Assembly (NCBI GenBank): GCA_041158225.1
Contig: JBEBBU010000074.1
Span: forward strand, 1 to 49,865
DNA: 49,865 nt
From: JBEBBU01 sp041158225
GTDB taxonomy: Bacteria > Pseudomonadota > Gammaproteobacteria > Methylococcales > Methylococcaceae
Direction of reading: 5' to 3'
The translations under genes were made by a program, and so were the position numbers. Below the pieces are notes generated by a model. That model was not told the origin of the DNA and ran no database searches. It saw only the letters and a list, made by a program, of their open reading frames with translations. Positions 15,469 through 24,755 of this stretch are shown here, piece after piece; positions within the stretch are counted from its first letter, which is position 1, and every line of letters begins with the position of its first letter.

Positions 15469-17757
15469 ATGGTACAACATCTGGTTATCGTGGAGTCGCC
15501 GGCCAAGGCGCGAACCATTGAAAAATACCTCGGCAAGGATTATCAGGTACTCGCATCTTACGGGCATGTGCGCGATCTGGTTCCCAAGGAAGGTGCGGTG
15601 GATACCGCTCATGATTTTTCCATGAAATATGCGGTCGTGGAAAAAAACCGCAAACACATCCAGGCTATTACCAAAGCCATGGAAAAGGCCGACAGCCTTT
15701 TTCTGGCAACTGACCCAGACCGCGAAGGTGAGGCTATTTCATGGCATCTCTGTGAACTGCTGCGAGAAGCCCATCTGCTGGAAGGTAAGCCAGTCCATCG
15801 CGTGGTTTTTCATGAGATTACCAAGCGTGCCATTACCGAGGCGGTTGCCAGTCCCAAGGTGCTTTCCAATGACCTGATCCATGCTCAGCAGGCCAGGCGG
15901 GCGCTGGATTATCTGGTGGGTTTCAAGCTTTCTCCGCTCCTCTGGAAAAAAATACGGCGAGGCCTCTCCGCAGGCCGTGTGCAGAGTCCGGCACTGCGCA
16001 TGATTGTGGAGAGAGAGCAGGAAATCGAGCAGTTTGTTACCCGTGAATACTGGACCATTGAGGCGCGTCTTGATGCTGATGGCCAGTTCCTGCAGGCCAG
16101 GCTTACCCAGCTTGCCGGCAGGAAAATAGAGCAGTTTTCGATTACGGATGAGGCTGCTGCTGGCGCTGCCTGTGCCGCTATACGTGCAGCAGCTGCAGGG
16201 CAGGTTACCGTGGCGAAGGTCGAGGAAAAAGAGCGCAAGCGTAATCCTGCCGCTCCCTTCACGACGTCTACCCTGCAGCAGGAAGCTGCGCGCAAGCTTG
16301 GATTTACGACACGGCGTACCATGACGGTTGCGCAGCAGCTTTATGAAGGCATCGATCTTGGAGGCGAGACGGTAGGCCTTATCTCGTATATGCGAACGGA
16401 TTCGGTGACGCTGGCCTCAGAAGCCGTACAGGAATTGCGCACCCTGATTGCTGAACGCTATGGTAAGGATCAGCTTCCCGGGCAGCCTCGCGTCTACAAA
16501 ACCAAAAGCAAGAATGCTCAGGAAGCGCATGAGGCTATCCGGCCTACTTCTTCCATGCGTGTTCCGGAGAAAATAAAATCCTGTCTTACGCCTGACCAGT
16601 TCAAGCTCTATAGTCTTATCTGGAAGCGTACAGTGGCCAGCCAGATGCTGCATGCAACCCTGAGTCAGGTCACTGTTGATTTTCTGGCGGGAGCTGATCA
16701 TCAGTTCAGGGCCACAGGTTCCAGTGTGATTCATCCAGGGTTCATGGCAGTCTACCAGGAGGGCCGTGATGATGCCCCGGAAGAAAGCGACGAAGTCTAT
16801 CTTCCCTCGCTGCAGGAGGGGCAGCAACTGGGGTTGCTGGATGTTGCTGGCACGCAGCATTTCACTGAACCTCCTCCGCGCTTCACTGAGGCCAGTCTGG
16901 TGAAGGCGCTTGAGGAGTACGGTATTGGGCGTCCTTCAACCTACGCTGCCATCATTTCAACGTTGCAGCAGCGGGAATATGTCCAGCTGGAAAGCAAGCG
17001 GTTTTATCCGACAGATGTTGGTAGAATTGTCAATAGATTTTTGACGGAGCACTTTACCCGTTATATTGACTATAATTTTACTGCCAATCTTGAAGATGAT
17101 CTTGACGCAGTTTCCCGGGGTGAGAAGGAATGGCTGCCGTTGATGCAGAATTTCTGGGGTGATTTCGGGGCGTTGATCGAGGTCAAGGATGAGAGTCTCA
17201 AGCGCGAAGATGTCACCCATGAATCCATAGATGAAGCCTGTCCGCAATGTGGGGGGCCGTTATCCATCCGGCTGGGGCGCAATGGCCGTTTTATCGGCTG
17301 CAACAGTTACCCTGAATGTAAATATACGCGTAATCTTGGTGGTAAGGATGAGGCTCAGCAGGAGCCCGAGGTGGTCGAGGGGCGAACCTGCCCGGCTTGT
17401 GAGTCACCACTGGTGATCAAGACTGGGCGTTTTGGACGTTTTATTGGCTGTAGTGGCTATCCGGCCTGCAAGCATATCGAGCCACTGGAAAAGCCTGCTG
17501 ACACGGGCGTACAGTGTCCTGAATGCAGGGAAGGTAATCTTACCCAGCGCAAATCGCGTTTCGGGAAAATCTTCTATTCCTGCCAGCATTATCCCAAATG
17601 CAAGTATGCGGTCTGGAACCCGCCGCTTGCCGAGCCCTGTCCATCCTGTGCCTGGCCTATCCTGACGCTGAAGACTACCAAGCGCAAGGGCACTGAAAAG
17701 GTCTGTCCGCAAAAGGAGTGTGGCTATGCGGTGCCGGCAGAGGGTGAGGCCAGTTGA
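15469..17757 (+). CDS. topA: DNA topoisomerase I
   Basis: A 762-residue type IA topoisomerase that relaxes negative supercoils. The Toprim domain starts at L-V-I-V-E-S-P-A-K-A and carries D-P-D-R-E-G-E-A-I-S-W-H. The active-site tyrosine lies in G-L-I-S-Y-M-R-T-D-S (about residue 312). The C-terminus holds four C4-type zinc-ribbon repeats beginning C-P-Q-C, C-P-A-C, C-P-E-C and C-P-S-C. Length is a little below the E. coli enzyme, mainly at the C-terminus. Start ATG 15469 gives the canonical M-V-Q-H-L-V-I-V-E-S-P beginning. Its TGA shares one base with the tsaC ATG. Confidence 0.98.
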   Translation: MVQHLVIVESPAKARTIEKYLGKDYQVLASYGHVRDLVPKEGAVDTAHDFSMKYAVVEKNRKHIQAITKAMEKADSLFLATDPDREGEAISWHLCELLREAHLLEGKPVHRVVFHEITKRAITEAVASPKVLSNDLIHAQQARRALDYLVGFKLSPLLWKKIRRGLSAGRVQSPALRMIVEREQEIEQFVTREYWTIEARLDADGQFLQARLTQLAGRKIEQFSITDEAAAGAACAAIRAAAAGQVTVAKVEEKERKRNPAAPFTTSTLQQEAARKLGFTTRRTMTVAQQLYEGIDLGGETVGLISYMRTDSVTLASEAVQELRTLIAERYGKDQLPGQPRVYKTKSKNAQEAHEAIRPTSSMRVPEKIKSCLTPDQFKLYSLIWKRTVASQMLHATLSQVTVDFLAGADHQFRATGSSVIHPGFMAVYQEGRDDAPEESDEVYLPSLQEGQQLGLLDVAGTQHFTEPPPRFTEASLVKALEEYGIGRPSTYAAIISTLQQREYVQLESKRFYPTDVGRIVNRFLTEHFTRYIDYNFTANLEDDLDAVSRGEKEWLPLMQNFWGDFGALIEVKDESLKREDVTHESIDEACPQCGGPLSIRLGRNGRFIGCNSYPECKYTRNLGGKDEAQQEPEVVEGRTCPACESPLVIKTGRFGRFIGCSGYPACKHIEPLEKPADTGVQCPECREGNLTQRKSRFGKIFYSCQHYPKCKYAVWNPPLAEPCPSCAWPILTLKTTKRKGTEKVCPQKECGYAVPAEGEAS

Positions 17758-18314
17758 TGCCTTCAGCTTTTCAGTTGAGGCGTGCATGTCATATCCTTGA
17801 TCGTGGTGGTATCGTGGCGTATCCCACCGAGTCTGTTTTTGGTCTTGGTTGCGACCCTGCCAACAGGCTGGCGGTGATGTCCCTGCTGGCATTAAAGCAG
17901 CGCGACTGGCGCAAGGGATTGATTGTGGTGGCTGCTACGATTGAACAGCTTGATGGATGGATTAACTGGGGGGATAAAGCCAGTTACCGACGGATGCTGG
18001 AATCGCGCTGGCCAGGGCCGGAAACCTGGGTGTTGCCCGCGTTGCCGCATATTCCCCGCTGGCTCAGAGGGCAGCACGATACGCTGGCGGCGAGGGTTAC
18101 CGACCATCCGGTAGCTGCCGCGCTTGCTGAAGCCTGGGGGGGGTGTATCGTTTCCACCAGTGCCAATCGCAGTTCGGCCAGGCCGGCCAGAAGCGCCTTG
18201 GCGCTCAGGCGTTCACTGGGGCGTGCCTGCCCTTTCATTCTTCCAGGCCGGGTCGGTGGTCTGGCGCAGCCGACACCGATTCGTGATATCCGCAGTGGAT
18301 TGAGATTGCGTTAG
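17757..18314 (+). CDS. tsaC: Threonylcarbamoyl-AMP synthase TsaC (YrdC family)
   Basis: A 185-residue YrdC-domain protein, the short (TsaC rather than Sua5) form. It makes threonylcarbamoyl-AMP for the t6A37 modification of ANN-decoding tRNAs. Visible are the basic, nucleotide-binding start R-R-A-C-H-I-L, the G-G-I-V-A-Y-P-T-E-S-V-F-G-L-G block, K-Q-R-D-W-R-K-G, and S-T-S-A-N-R-S-S near the end. The start overlaps the topA stop as TGATG. It closes the dprA operon. Confidence 0.95.
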   Translation: MPSAFQLRRACHILDRGGIVAYPTESVFGLGCDPANRLAVMSLLALKQRDWRKGLIVVAATIEQLDGWINWGDKASYRRMLESRWPGPETWVLPALPHIPRWLRGQHDTLAARVTDHPVAAALAEAWGGCIVSTSANRSSARPARSALALRRSLGRACPFILPGRVGGLAQPTPIRDIRSGLRLR

Positions 18315-18321
18315 GCGCTTA

Positions 18322-18350
18322 TTGACAGGGCCTCATCAGGCTTCTAGGAT
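18322..18350 (+). promoter_or_regulatory. Sigma-70 promoter of ispB
   Basis: TTGACA (18322-18327), a 17-base spacer and TAGGAT (18345-18350) give a near-consensus promoter in the 83-base gap before ispB. It leaves a leader of roughly 40 bases. It is the cleanest housekeeping promoter I can see in the window. Confidence 0.8.
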
Positions 18351-18397
18351 TAACCCAAACAACGGGAAACAAGTGTGTTCACAGGGATAACCGTACC

Positions 18398-19414
18398 ATG
18401 AGTTACGCTCCTTCGTATCAGCAGTCTGGGGAACCGGGCGCGAGAGAAGTCTTTGCAGCCATCCGTCAGTCTGTGGGCGAGGATGCCCGCAGGGTTGATC
18501 AGCTAATCCTCACGGAGCTTAATTCTGACGTGGTGCTGATTAACCAGATCGGTCATTACATCGTCAATAGCGGTGGTAAGCGGCTGAGGCCACTACTGCA
18601 CCTGGTTGGCGCCAAAGCGCTGGGCTATGAGGGGCAGGATAATATCGTCCTTGCTGCTGTTATTGAGTTTATCCACACCGCCACTCTGTTGCATGATGAT
18701 GTCGTGGATGAATCATCGCAGCGTAGGGGCAAGGATACTGCCAATGCCCTCTGGGGGAATTCGGCAAGTGTGCTGGTTGGCGACTTTCTGTACTCCAGAT
18801 CGTTTGAAATGATGGTGCGTACCCGCAATATCCGTGCGATGGATATCCTGTCATTTTCGACGACCGCCATAGCGGAAGGCGAGGTGCTGCAATTGCTCAA
18901 CTGCAATAATCCCGCGACAGATGAAGCTGCCTATCTCAGGGTAGTATCCCGCAAGACCGCTATCCTGTTCAGCGCCGCTGCCCAGTTGAGTGCGGTGCTC
19001 GTGGGGGCCGATCAGGCTACCGAGGATGCGCTCAAGGCCTACGGTGATTATCTTGGAACGGCATTCCAGCTGATTGATGATGCTCTTGACTACACGGCAG
19101 ACCAGGATGAGCTTGGCAAGAATCTTGGCGATGATCTTGCCGAGGGCAAGCCAACGCTCCCGCTGATTCATGCGCTCTCCCAGGCGGGCGACGATGATGC
19201 CGCATTTCTGAGATCAGCAATCGAGCACGGGCGTCAGGATGCCTTTGAGAGGGCTCACAGCATCATTCTGGCAACGGGTGCCATTGCCTATACCGAGAAG
19301 CGTGCGCGTGAAATGGCAGAACAGGCCATTGCCGCTGTTGACTGTCTCCCCGCTTCACAATACCGCAGTGCACTGATTGATCTTGCCCATTATTCAGTAC
19401 AGCGTACCTACTAG
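18398..19414 (+). CDS. ispB: All-trans polyprenyl diphosphate synthase (octaprenyl type)
   Basis: A 338-residue trans-isoprenyl diphosphate synthase that makes the side chain of ubiquinone. Both aspartate-rich Mg-binding motifs are present: L-L-H-D-D-V-V-D-E (first) and Q-L-I-D-D-A-L-D-Y (second), as well as G-G-K-R-L-R-P. Chain length cannot be read from sequence with certainty; octaprenyl is the gammaproteobacterial norm. It has its own promoter. Its stop codon TAG shares the palindrome CTAG with the stop of the convergent gloB gene. Confidence 0.95.
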   Translation: MSYAPSYQQSGEPGAREVFAAIRQSVGEDARRVDQLILTELNSDVVLINQIGHYIVNSGGKRLRPLLHLVGAKALGYEGQDNIVLAAVIEFIHTATLLHDDVVDESSQRRGKDTANALWGNSASVLVGDFLYSRSFEMMVRTRNIRAMDILSFSTTAIAEGEVLQLLNCNNPATDEAAYLRVVSRKTAILFSAAAQLSAVLVGADQATEDALKAYGDYLGTAFQLIDDALDYTADQDELGKNLGDDLAEGKPTLPLIHALSQAGDDDAAFLRSAIEHGRQDAFERAHSIILATGAIAYTEKRAREMAEQAIAAVDCLPASQYRSALIDLAHYSVQRTY

Positions 19415-20190
19415 CACTGGCGGAAACTGTCCTTGAGTTGCCTGAGGCGGGCGAATACCTCCCAGGCTTCCGTGTCCTCTGTCATGTCGACAGCCGCCTT
19501 GATGGCGGGTTGGTCGGCGCGCAGGAACGGGTTACAGGCTTTTTCGTCCCCCAGCATCGAGGGTACCGATGGCATGCCGCATTCCCGCAGCTGCCTGATG
19601 CGATGGCTGTAAGCTTCCAGGGCTTTATTGCCCGGGTCAATCTGCACGGCGAACGCAGCGTTACCCAGCGTGTATTCATGAGCGCAGTAGACAATAGTCT
19701 CATCCGGCAGGCTGCACAGTCTTGACAGACTGTGCCACATGGTGTGAGCGTCGCCTTCAAACAGTCTTCCGCATCCCAGTGAGAACAGGGTATCTCCACA
19801 GAAAAGCAGGGGGGGTATTCTGGTCTGCATGTAGTAAGCCAGATGTCCAAGGGTGTGTCCTGGTACTTCCATAGCCTGTATCTGCAGGGAGCCAATGCTT
19901 ACCGACTGCCCGTCAACCAGCGTCCTGGTGACACCAGGAATGCGGCCAGCCTCGCTGGATGCTGCATAAATGTCGCAGCCAAATGCTTCCCTGAGTGACA
20001 GGTTGCCTGCGGTATGATCGCTGTGATGATGGGTATTGAAAATATGCGTCAGCCGCCATTGCCGCCGTCTGAGGGTTTCGGCGACGGCGTCTGCATCACC
20101 TGGATCAATCACTGCCGTATCCCCGCTGTCAGGATCATGCAGCAGATAGCTATAGTTGTCGCCAAGCACTGGCAGCTGCAGTACTTCCAT
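19411..20190 (-). CDS. gloB: Hydroxyacylglutathione hydrolase (glyoxalase II)
   Basis: A 259-residue metallo-beta-lactamase-fold thioesterase that hydrolyses S-lactoylglutathione, the second step of methylglyoxal detoxification. The binuclear metal motif T-H-H-H-S-D-H-T is intact, and the later metal ligands lie in V-P-G-H-T-L-G and C-G-D-T-L-F. The glyoxalase II C-terminal helical domain follows. ATG 20190 overlaps the stop of the preceding gene as TGATG. It is the last gene of a three-gene minus-strand group with two exported proteins whose function has no obvious link to it. Confidence 0.95.
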   Translation of the reverse strand: MEVLQLPVLGDNYSYLLHDPDSGDTAVIDPGDADAVAETLRRRQWRLTHIFNTHHHSDHTAGNLSLREAFGCDIYAASSEAGRIPGVTRTLVDGQSVSIGSLQIQAMEVPGHTLGHLAYYMQTRIPPLLFCGDTLFSLGCGRLFEGDAHTMWHSLSRLCSLPDETIVYCAHEYTLGNAAFAVQIDPGNKALEAYSHRIRQLRECGMPSVPSMLGDEKACNPFLRADQPAIKAAVDMTEDTEAWEVFARLRQLKDSFRQC

Positions 20191-20753
20191 CAGAAGCGTA
20201 TTTCCGGTGAAGGCAGCCCAGTCGTGACCCAGTTCTGCTGGGGCCGGTAGGATACGACCAGTACTCTGGGTAGTGCTGGAGGCAGTTGCACGGAAATCCT
20301 GTCCAGCATTCGACCTGCAACACCCTCTGCATGAATCTCCTGTATGGGCAGGTGTTCGTGATGCCCTGGATCTACCAGTAATTGCATGGCTTTTTCCTGG
20401 AACTGTTCATGCAGTTGTCCGGTATCCGGCCAGACCCAATGACTCAGTGGCAAACGCCAGCCTCCGGGCTGGCTGATCACGATGCCTTCGCTGATATGCT
20501 GCTGGGCTTTCTGGATGGCCTGCGCAAAGGGAGCGGGAGCCATGGCCGCATATTCCAGTACAAAGGCTTCAGGGCTGGCGCCGGGCAGCAGTTGGCGGGC
20601 CAGCGCCTCGGTGTAGTTGATGTAGAGTGAAATGGAAAGATGCGTCTGGTCACGGAGTACCAGTGTCATGCGGTCAGCCTCAAGCTCGTGGGCCTGGCTG
20701 GTGCCGTATGTGAGGCCTGTCAGCCAGGCCAGCAGCAGAAGTTTTTTTCTCAT
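20190..20753 (-). CDS. Exported protein of unknown function
   Basis: A 187-residue protein with a clear signal peptide (M-R-K-K then a hydrophobic stretch, cleavage after S-Q-A near residue 21; the mature protein starts H-E-L-E-A-D). No transmembrane segment follows, so it should be periplasmic. I do not recognise a family. A His cluster G-H-H-E-H-L-P in the middle could bind metal. It begins ten bases after the YHYH-domain gene on the same strand, so the two are probably co-transcribed and may act together. Its stop overlaps the start of gloB. ATG 20753 was chosen because upstream residues lie outside the signal peptide. Confidence 0.75.
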   Translation of the reverse strand: MRKKLLLLAWLTGLTYGTSQAHELEADRMTLVLRDQTHLSISLYINYTEALARQLLPGASPEAFVLEYAAMAPAPFAQAIQKAQQHISEGIVISQPGGWRLPLSHWVWPDTGQLHEQFQEKAMQLLVDPGHHEHLPIQEIHAEGVAGRMLDRISVQLPPALPRVLVVSYRPQQNWVTTGLPSPEIRF

Positions 20754-20763
20754 GATGTCCGTT

Positions 20764-22887
20764 TTAGCGGCAGTAGCTGGTGCCGGGCTGGGTAATGCCA
20801 TTCAGGTCATCGGTAAAAATGAATGACCAGCAGGCGGTTTTTCCTATGTTCTGGTTCTGTGCCAGCAGTGCTGTCAGTGCCGATCCCGTCACTGCCTTGT
20901 AGCGTATGCGGTAGGTACCAGGCCTGTTGTTGTACTGGTCGCTACCGGTTTCAGTTGTGACAAAGGACTGCGTCGAGGTGAACTGCAGAACCTGATAACC
21001 GTCACTGCTGTCTGTGGTCAGGGTCATTCTGCTGATAGGGAAGGGGGTCACTGGTGGTTGGCGCATGGGGGCATACTTGCTGGCCTGACCTGCCAGATCT
21101 GGACTGGGTACCCCGCGAAAGCAGGAAAGAATATATGGCGACTGCTCGGTGACATGGTAGCTGTAGCCTGCGGGGATGTTGTCCAGTTTGAGGGTGTCCG
21201 TACCGCCGCAGATGGCATCCCGTGGCGCAGCTGTTTTACCATCTGTCCCGTGGTAGCCCATGATGGCGTAGCCATCCAGCGCCCAGCCTAGCGGATTGGT
21301 ATCCCAGTAACTGCCCGTCTGTTTTGCCATCAGGCAGACGGGTGCCGCATGGTAGTGATAATCGTCAGCCCGGCCTGCATGGCCATTACAGATATCCAGT
21401 TCTCCCTGAACCTTGGTGTCGCCGTTTTGGCAGCCACCCTGTTTGCAGGGGTTGAAGATGGGGACACCATTCACCGCGATACCAATCGGGCCATCAATGG
21501 CGGAAGTTGGGGTTGTCGCGAATACCGGGGCCAGTGGAATTCTCCAGGCATTGCTGCCCTGGAAGTTCTGGGCAGTAGGAACCTGCAGATTGGTTGCCGC
21601 GATGCCATCCATCATGATGTGGTCAGGCAGTCCGTTACTATTGATATAGGCGTAATTGGCATCACAGCCTACACTGGTTGAGGTTGAACCACCGGCTTTC
21701 ATTGAGTCGCTGATATGTTTGCAGGGAGTGCTGTAACCCGGCGAGTTTGCGGTTCGTGTGTACTTAAGGTTGAGGCTGGTTTTGCCCAGTGTTGTTCTGC
21801 TGATGGCGGCCAGTAGCAGGTCACCGGTGACATTGGCTGCCGGGATGTCAAAGGCCGGCGCTTCTGACAGTGCATAAAGGGTGAATGTATAGCTTTTGGT
21901 GCCGGTGCCCTGAGAGCATGGCGCCTGATATCCAAGCTGTGCGCCATCGCTTCCCCTGCCATTGTAGCCTATGCCGAAATTGCCTTTGCTGATTCCGCTG
22001 CTGCTGGCTGGGATGCCCCACAGTACCCAGTTCCATTTGGTACTGCCTTCTGGTGTCGGTGTGGTCATCAGAATGGCGTATTCTTTTGTGCCTGCCGGAG
22101 GATTGCTCCAGGTCATGGCGGGGTTGCCTCCGGGGCCATCACAGGTATAGATGCTGGCCATCTCGCCGCCTTCCATGCCTGCATCAGAACTCAGGGTAAA
22201 GCTGCTGGAGGGGAGTGGTGTCGGCGTAGTGTCTGCAGTCCATTTGATGATGGCGGCGTTAGATGCAGCACTGAGGCCTGCGCTGTTTCGGGTGTAGGCT
22301 TTACAGGTATAGCTGGCCGTCTTGAGGGGGGACAGACGGATGGGGGATGTTGTGGCTGATCCTGTCAGTGTGGTATTCCCGGATGATGTACAACTGGCCG
22401 TATACTCAGTGATGGCGCTTCCGCCGTTGGAGCTTGGAGCTGTAAAACTGAGCTGTAAAATGCTGGATGACTGGGCGGCTACGAGCTTGGTAGGCGCACC
22501 TGGCGTCGTGGCAGGGGTTGCTGTCAGAACTGCTGATGCGCTGCCGTAACCTTTCCTGTTGCCTGCGCTGACAGTGCAGCTATAGCTGCTGCCATTCACA
22601 AGGCCGCTGACTTTGAGGGGGCTGGTTTTGCCAGTGACCGTTCTGATGCTTTTACCTGTCTGGCATTTTGCCAGATAGCCAGTGAGTACTGACCCACCAT
22701 TGCTGGCAGGCTGGATAAATCCCAGTGTGACTGCCCGATTGCCGGCTGTGATGGTAAGCAGTTGGGGGGCTCCTGGCGCGGTGATCGCGGTGGCCGCAAT
22801 GGCAGGTGACAGCGTGCCAGCCCACAGGAGCAAAAGGCATGGGGCAACTGCCAGTCGAGTGATGAGTGATGCGTTCGGTCGGGACAT
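20764..22887 (-). CDS. Exported FN3-FN3-PEBP-YHYH multidomain protein
   Basis: A 707-residue secreted or periplasmic protein. After a signal peptide (to about A-I-A-A, 32) come two fibronectin type III domains (about 38-127 and 128-218) with paired cysteines, a PEBP/YbhB-like domain (about 229-376, with Y-Q-A-P-C-S-Q-G-T-G and F-T-L-Y-A-L), and a YHYH domain (about 385-640) with D-D-Y-H-Y-H at 508-513 and G-W-A-L-D-G-Y-A-I-M-G-Y. A further C-terminal region ends in Y-C-R. The function of YHYH domains is not established. The FN3 modules suggest surface or extracellular interaction. ATG 22887 has AAGGA upstream. It is divergent from the DUF2726 gene. The fusion order is unusual as far as I know. 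Confidence 0.85.
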   Translation of the reverse strand: MSRPNASLITRLAVAPCLLLLWAGTLSPAIAATAITAPGAPQLLTITAGNRAVTLGFIQPASNGGSVLTGYLAKCQTGKSIRTVTGKTSPLKVSGLVNGSSYSCTVSAGNRKGYGSASAVLTATPATTPGAPTKLVAAQSSSILQLSFTAPSSNGGSAITEYTASCTSSGNTTLTGSATTSPIRLSPLKTASYTCKAYTRNSAGLSAASNAAIIKWTADTTPTPLPSSSFTLSSDAGMEGGEMASIYTCDGPGGNPAMTWSNPPAGTKEYAILMTTPTPEGSTKWNWVLWGIPASSSGISKGNFGIGYNGRGSDGAQLGYQAPCSQGTGTKSYTFTLYALSEAPAFDIPAANVTGDLLLAAISRTTLGKTSLNLKYTRTANSPGYSTPCKHISDSMKAGGSTSTSVGCDANYAYINSNGLPDHIMMDGIAATNLQVPTAQNFQGSNAWRIPLAPVFATTPTSAIDGPIGIAVNGVPIFNPCKQGGCQNGDTKVQGELDICNGHAGRADDYHYHAAPVCLMAKQTGSYWDTNPLGWALDGYAIMGYHGTDGKTAAPRDAICGGTDTLKLDNIPAGYSYHVTEQSPYILSCFRGVPSPDLAGQASKYAPMRQPPVTPFPISRMTLTTDSSDGYQVLQFTSTQSFVTTETGSDQYNNRPGTYRIRYKAVTGSALTALLAQNQNIGKTACWSFIFTDDLNGITQPGTSYCR

Positions 22888-23025
22888 GGTGCGTTCCTTG
22901 TGGGCCGTGGATAGCATCGTACAGGCTGGCAGGAAATAATCAACACGCCACCAGAGGTGTGCGCATTCTCCGGGCATTTAGCGTACACTAGATACGATAT
23001 TGACTGCTGATGGAATAAAGGCACC

Positions 23026-23607
23026 ATGGATGCGTTTTCTCTGGGGTTGGTGCTGGCTGGCGCCGGTTTGCTGATGCTGTTTGTATTGCGACGCAGTCCA
23101 GACAGAAGGCTGCATGCACTCAGGCCCCCCTTCGAAAAACATACCCAGCTGTTTACACCTGAGGAGAGAGCCCTGTTTCTGGTGCTACAGCAGGCTGTCG
23201 CAGGCGATTTTGCCGTTTTTGGCAAGCTCAGGGTTGCTGATATCCTTCATCCTTCCCGGCATGCTGACAAAGCCATCCTGAAGCCGCTGCTGCGCCAGCT
23301 TTCCGGGCGCCGGTTCCAGTTCGTGCTGTGTCATAAAGCTGATCTGTCAGTGGCCGGTGTTGTCCAGATGGAGGAGCGCAGCCATCATCGCAGACCGCAT
23401 GATGCGCCACTGGATCCACTGATTGAAATCTGTTCCCAGGTAGGCCTGCCCCTGGTGCGTATTATTGCAAGCCCCTGTTATGAAGTCTCCGAAATACAAC
23501 AGAAAATCATGGACGAAGTCAGACGTGAGCCGGTATTTGTGGCTGAGCCTGATGGTCGCAAGGAACCACGTATCAGCGGTCTTGACCACATCGATTTCCA
23601 GTCATGA
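23026..23607 (+). CDS. DUF2726 membrane-anchored protein
   Basis: A 193-residue protein with one N-terminal transmembrane helix (about 4-20) and a cytoplasmic DUF2726 domain, recognised by the L-F-T-P-E-E-R-A-L-F-x-V-L-Q-Q-A start, a V-F-G-K-L-R-V-A-D stretch, F-V-L-C-H-K-A-D-L, and G-L-P-L-V-R-I-I-A near the end. The fold is thought to be nuclease-like, with a Zn finger in some members; no zinc cysteines are visible here. Function unknown. It overlaps dapE by ATGA. Confidence 0.85.
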   Translation: MDAFSLGLVLAGAGLLMLFVLRRSPDRRLHALRPPFEKHTQLFTPEERALFLVLQQAVAGDFAVFGKLRVADILHPSRHADKAILKPLLRQLSGRRFQFVLCHKADLSVAGVVQMEERSHHRRPHDAPLDPLIEICSQVGLPLVRIIASPCYEVSEIQQKIMDEVRREPVFVAEPDGRKEPRISGLDHIDFQS

Positions 23608-24755
23608 ACAACGAAGTATTAAGCCTTGCGCAGGCACTGATCGCCCGTCCTTCACTGACGCCTGATGATGCCGGCTGCATGGACATCATTGTGGGCCGGC
23701 TGGAAGCACTAGGATTCCAGCACGAATACTATAATTTTGGTGATACGCGCAATCTCTGGATTTATCACGGAGGCGATGGTCCCGTTTTTGCGTTTCTGGG
23801 ACATACCGATGTGGTTCCCACCGGGCCCTATGAGCACTGGGTGAGCGATCCTTTTGTGCCTGAAGTGCGGGATGGCATGCTGTATGGTCGCGGTGCTGCC
23901 GACATGAAGGGGGGCGTTGCAGCCATGGTGCTGGCCCTTGAGCGTTTTGTCGCTAGCAGCCCGCATCATCCAGGAACTGTGGCCCTGCTACTGACCAGTG
24001 ATGAGGAAGGCTCTGCCAGAGATGGTGTGGTGCGTGTCATGGATGTTTTCGCGGCACAGGGACGTACTATCCGCTGGTGTCTGGTAGGGGAGCCCTCCAG
24101 TTTTGACAGGGTAGGGGATGTTGTCAGGGTCGGGCGTCGTGGTTCCCTGAATGGCCGTCTCAGGGTGCTGGGTATCCAGGGGCATGTGGCATATCCTGAC
24201 ATTGCTGATAATCCCATACATGCTTTTGCCCCAGCCATGCAGGCACTCTGCAGCGAGATCTGGGATGAGGGTAATGCGTATTTTCCTCCGACCCGGCTAC
24301 AGATCTCTAATATCCATGCAGGTACAGGTGCCGAGAATGTTATTCCCGGCACACTGGAAGTCGTGTTCAACTTCCGTTTTTCCACCGCCGTGACCATGGA
24401 ATTGTTGCAGCAGAGGGTTGAGTCGATACTGCTTGCGCACGGTGTACGTTTCGAACTGGACTGGCGGCTTTCGGGGGCGCCTTTTCTGACGACCCAGCCA
24501 GAACTGCTGGATGCCGTCCAGGCGGCCCTGCAGGAAGAGCTTGGTTATCAGGCCAGACCAGATACGGGAGGTGGCACTTCAGATGGCCGCTTTGTTGCGC
24601 CGACAGGCGCTCAGGTGGTTGAGCTTGGCCCCCTGAATTCCACCATCCACAAGATCAATGAATGTGTGCCGGTGGCTGATCTGGAGCCACTCGCCAGGGT
24701 TTACCAGTCGGTGATGAACCGGCTTCTGCCAGAGGGGGCTGACCTTGCAGGATGA
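23604..24755 (+). CDS. dapE: Succinyl-diaminopimelate desuccinylase
   Basis: A 383-residue dinuclear zinc M20-family hydrolase in lysine and meso-diaminopimelate synthesis. Metal-site motifs are in order: F-L-G-H-T-D-V-V-P-T-G, G-R-G-A-A-D-M-K-G-G, T-S-D-E-E-G with the general-base Glu, and the C-terminal H in S-T-I-H-K-I-N-E. The dimerisation domain begins around R-V-G-R-R-G-S-L-N-G. Length is normal. It overlaps DUF2726 by four bases and sseA by eleven, so the three form one translational unit. Confidence 0.97.
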   Translation: MNNEVLSLAQALIARPSLTPDDAGCMDIIVGRLEALGFQHEYYNFGDTRNLWIYHGGDGPVFAFLGHTDVVPTGPYEHWVSDPFVPEVRDGMLYGRGAADMKGGVAAMVLALERFVASSPHHPGTVALLLTSDEEGSARDGVVRVMDVFAAQGRTIRWCLVGEPSSFDRVGDVVRVGRRGSLNGRLRVLGIQGHVAYPDIADNPIHAFAPAMQALCSEIWDEGNAYFPPTRLQISNIHAGTGAENVIPGTLEVVFNFRFSTAVTMELLQQRVESILLAHGVRFELDWRLSGAPFLTTQPELLDAVQAALQEELGYQARPDTGGGTSDGRFVAPTGAQVVELGPLNSTIHKINECVPVADLEPLARVYQSVMNRLLPEGADLAG

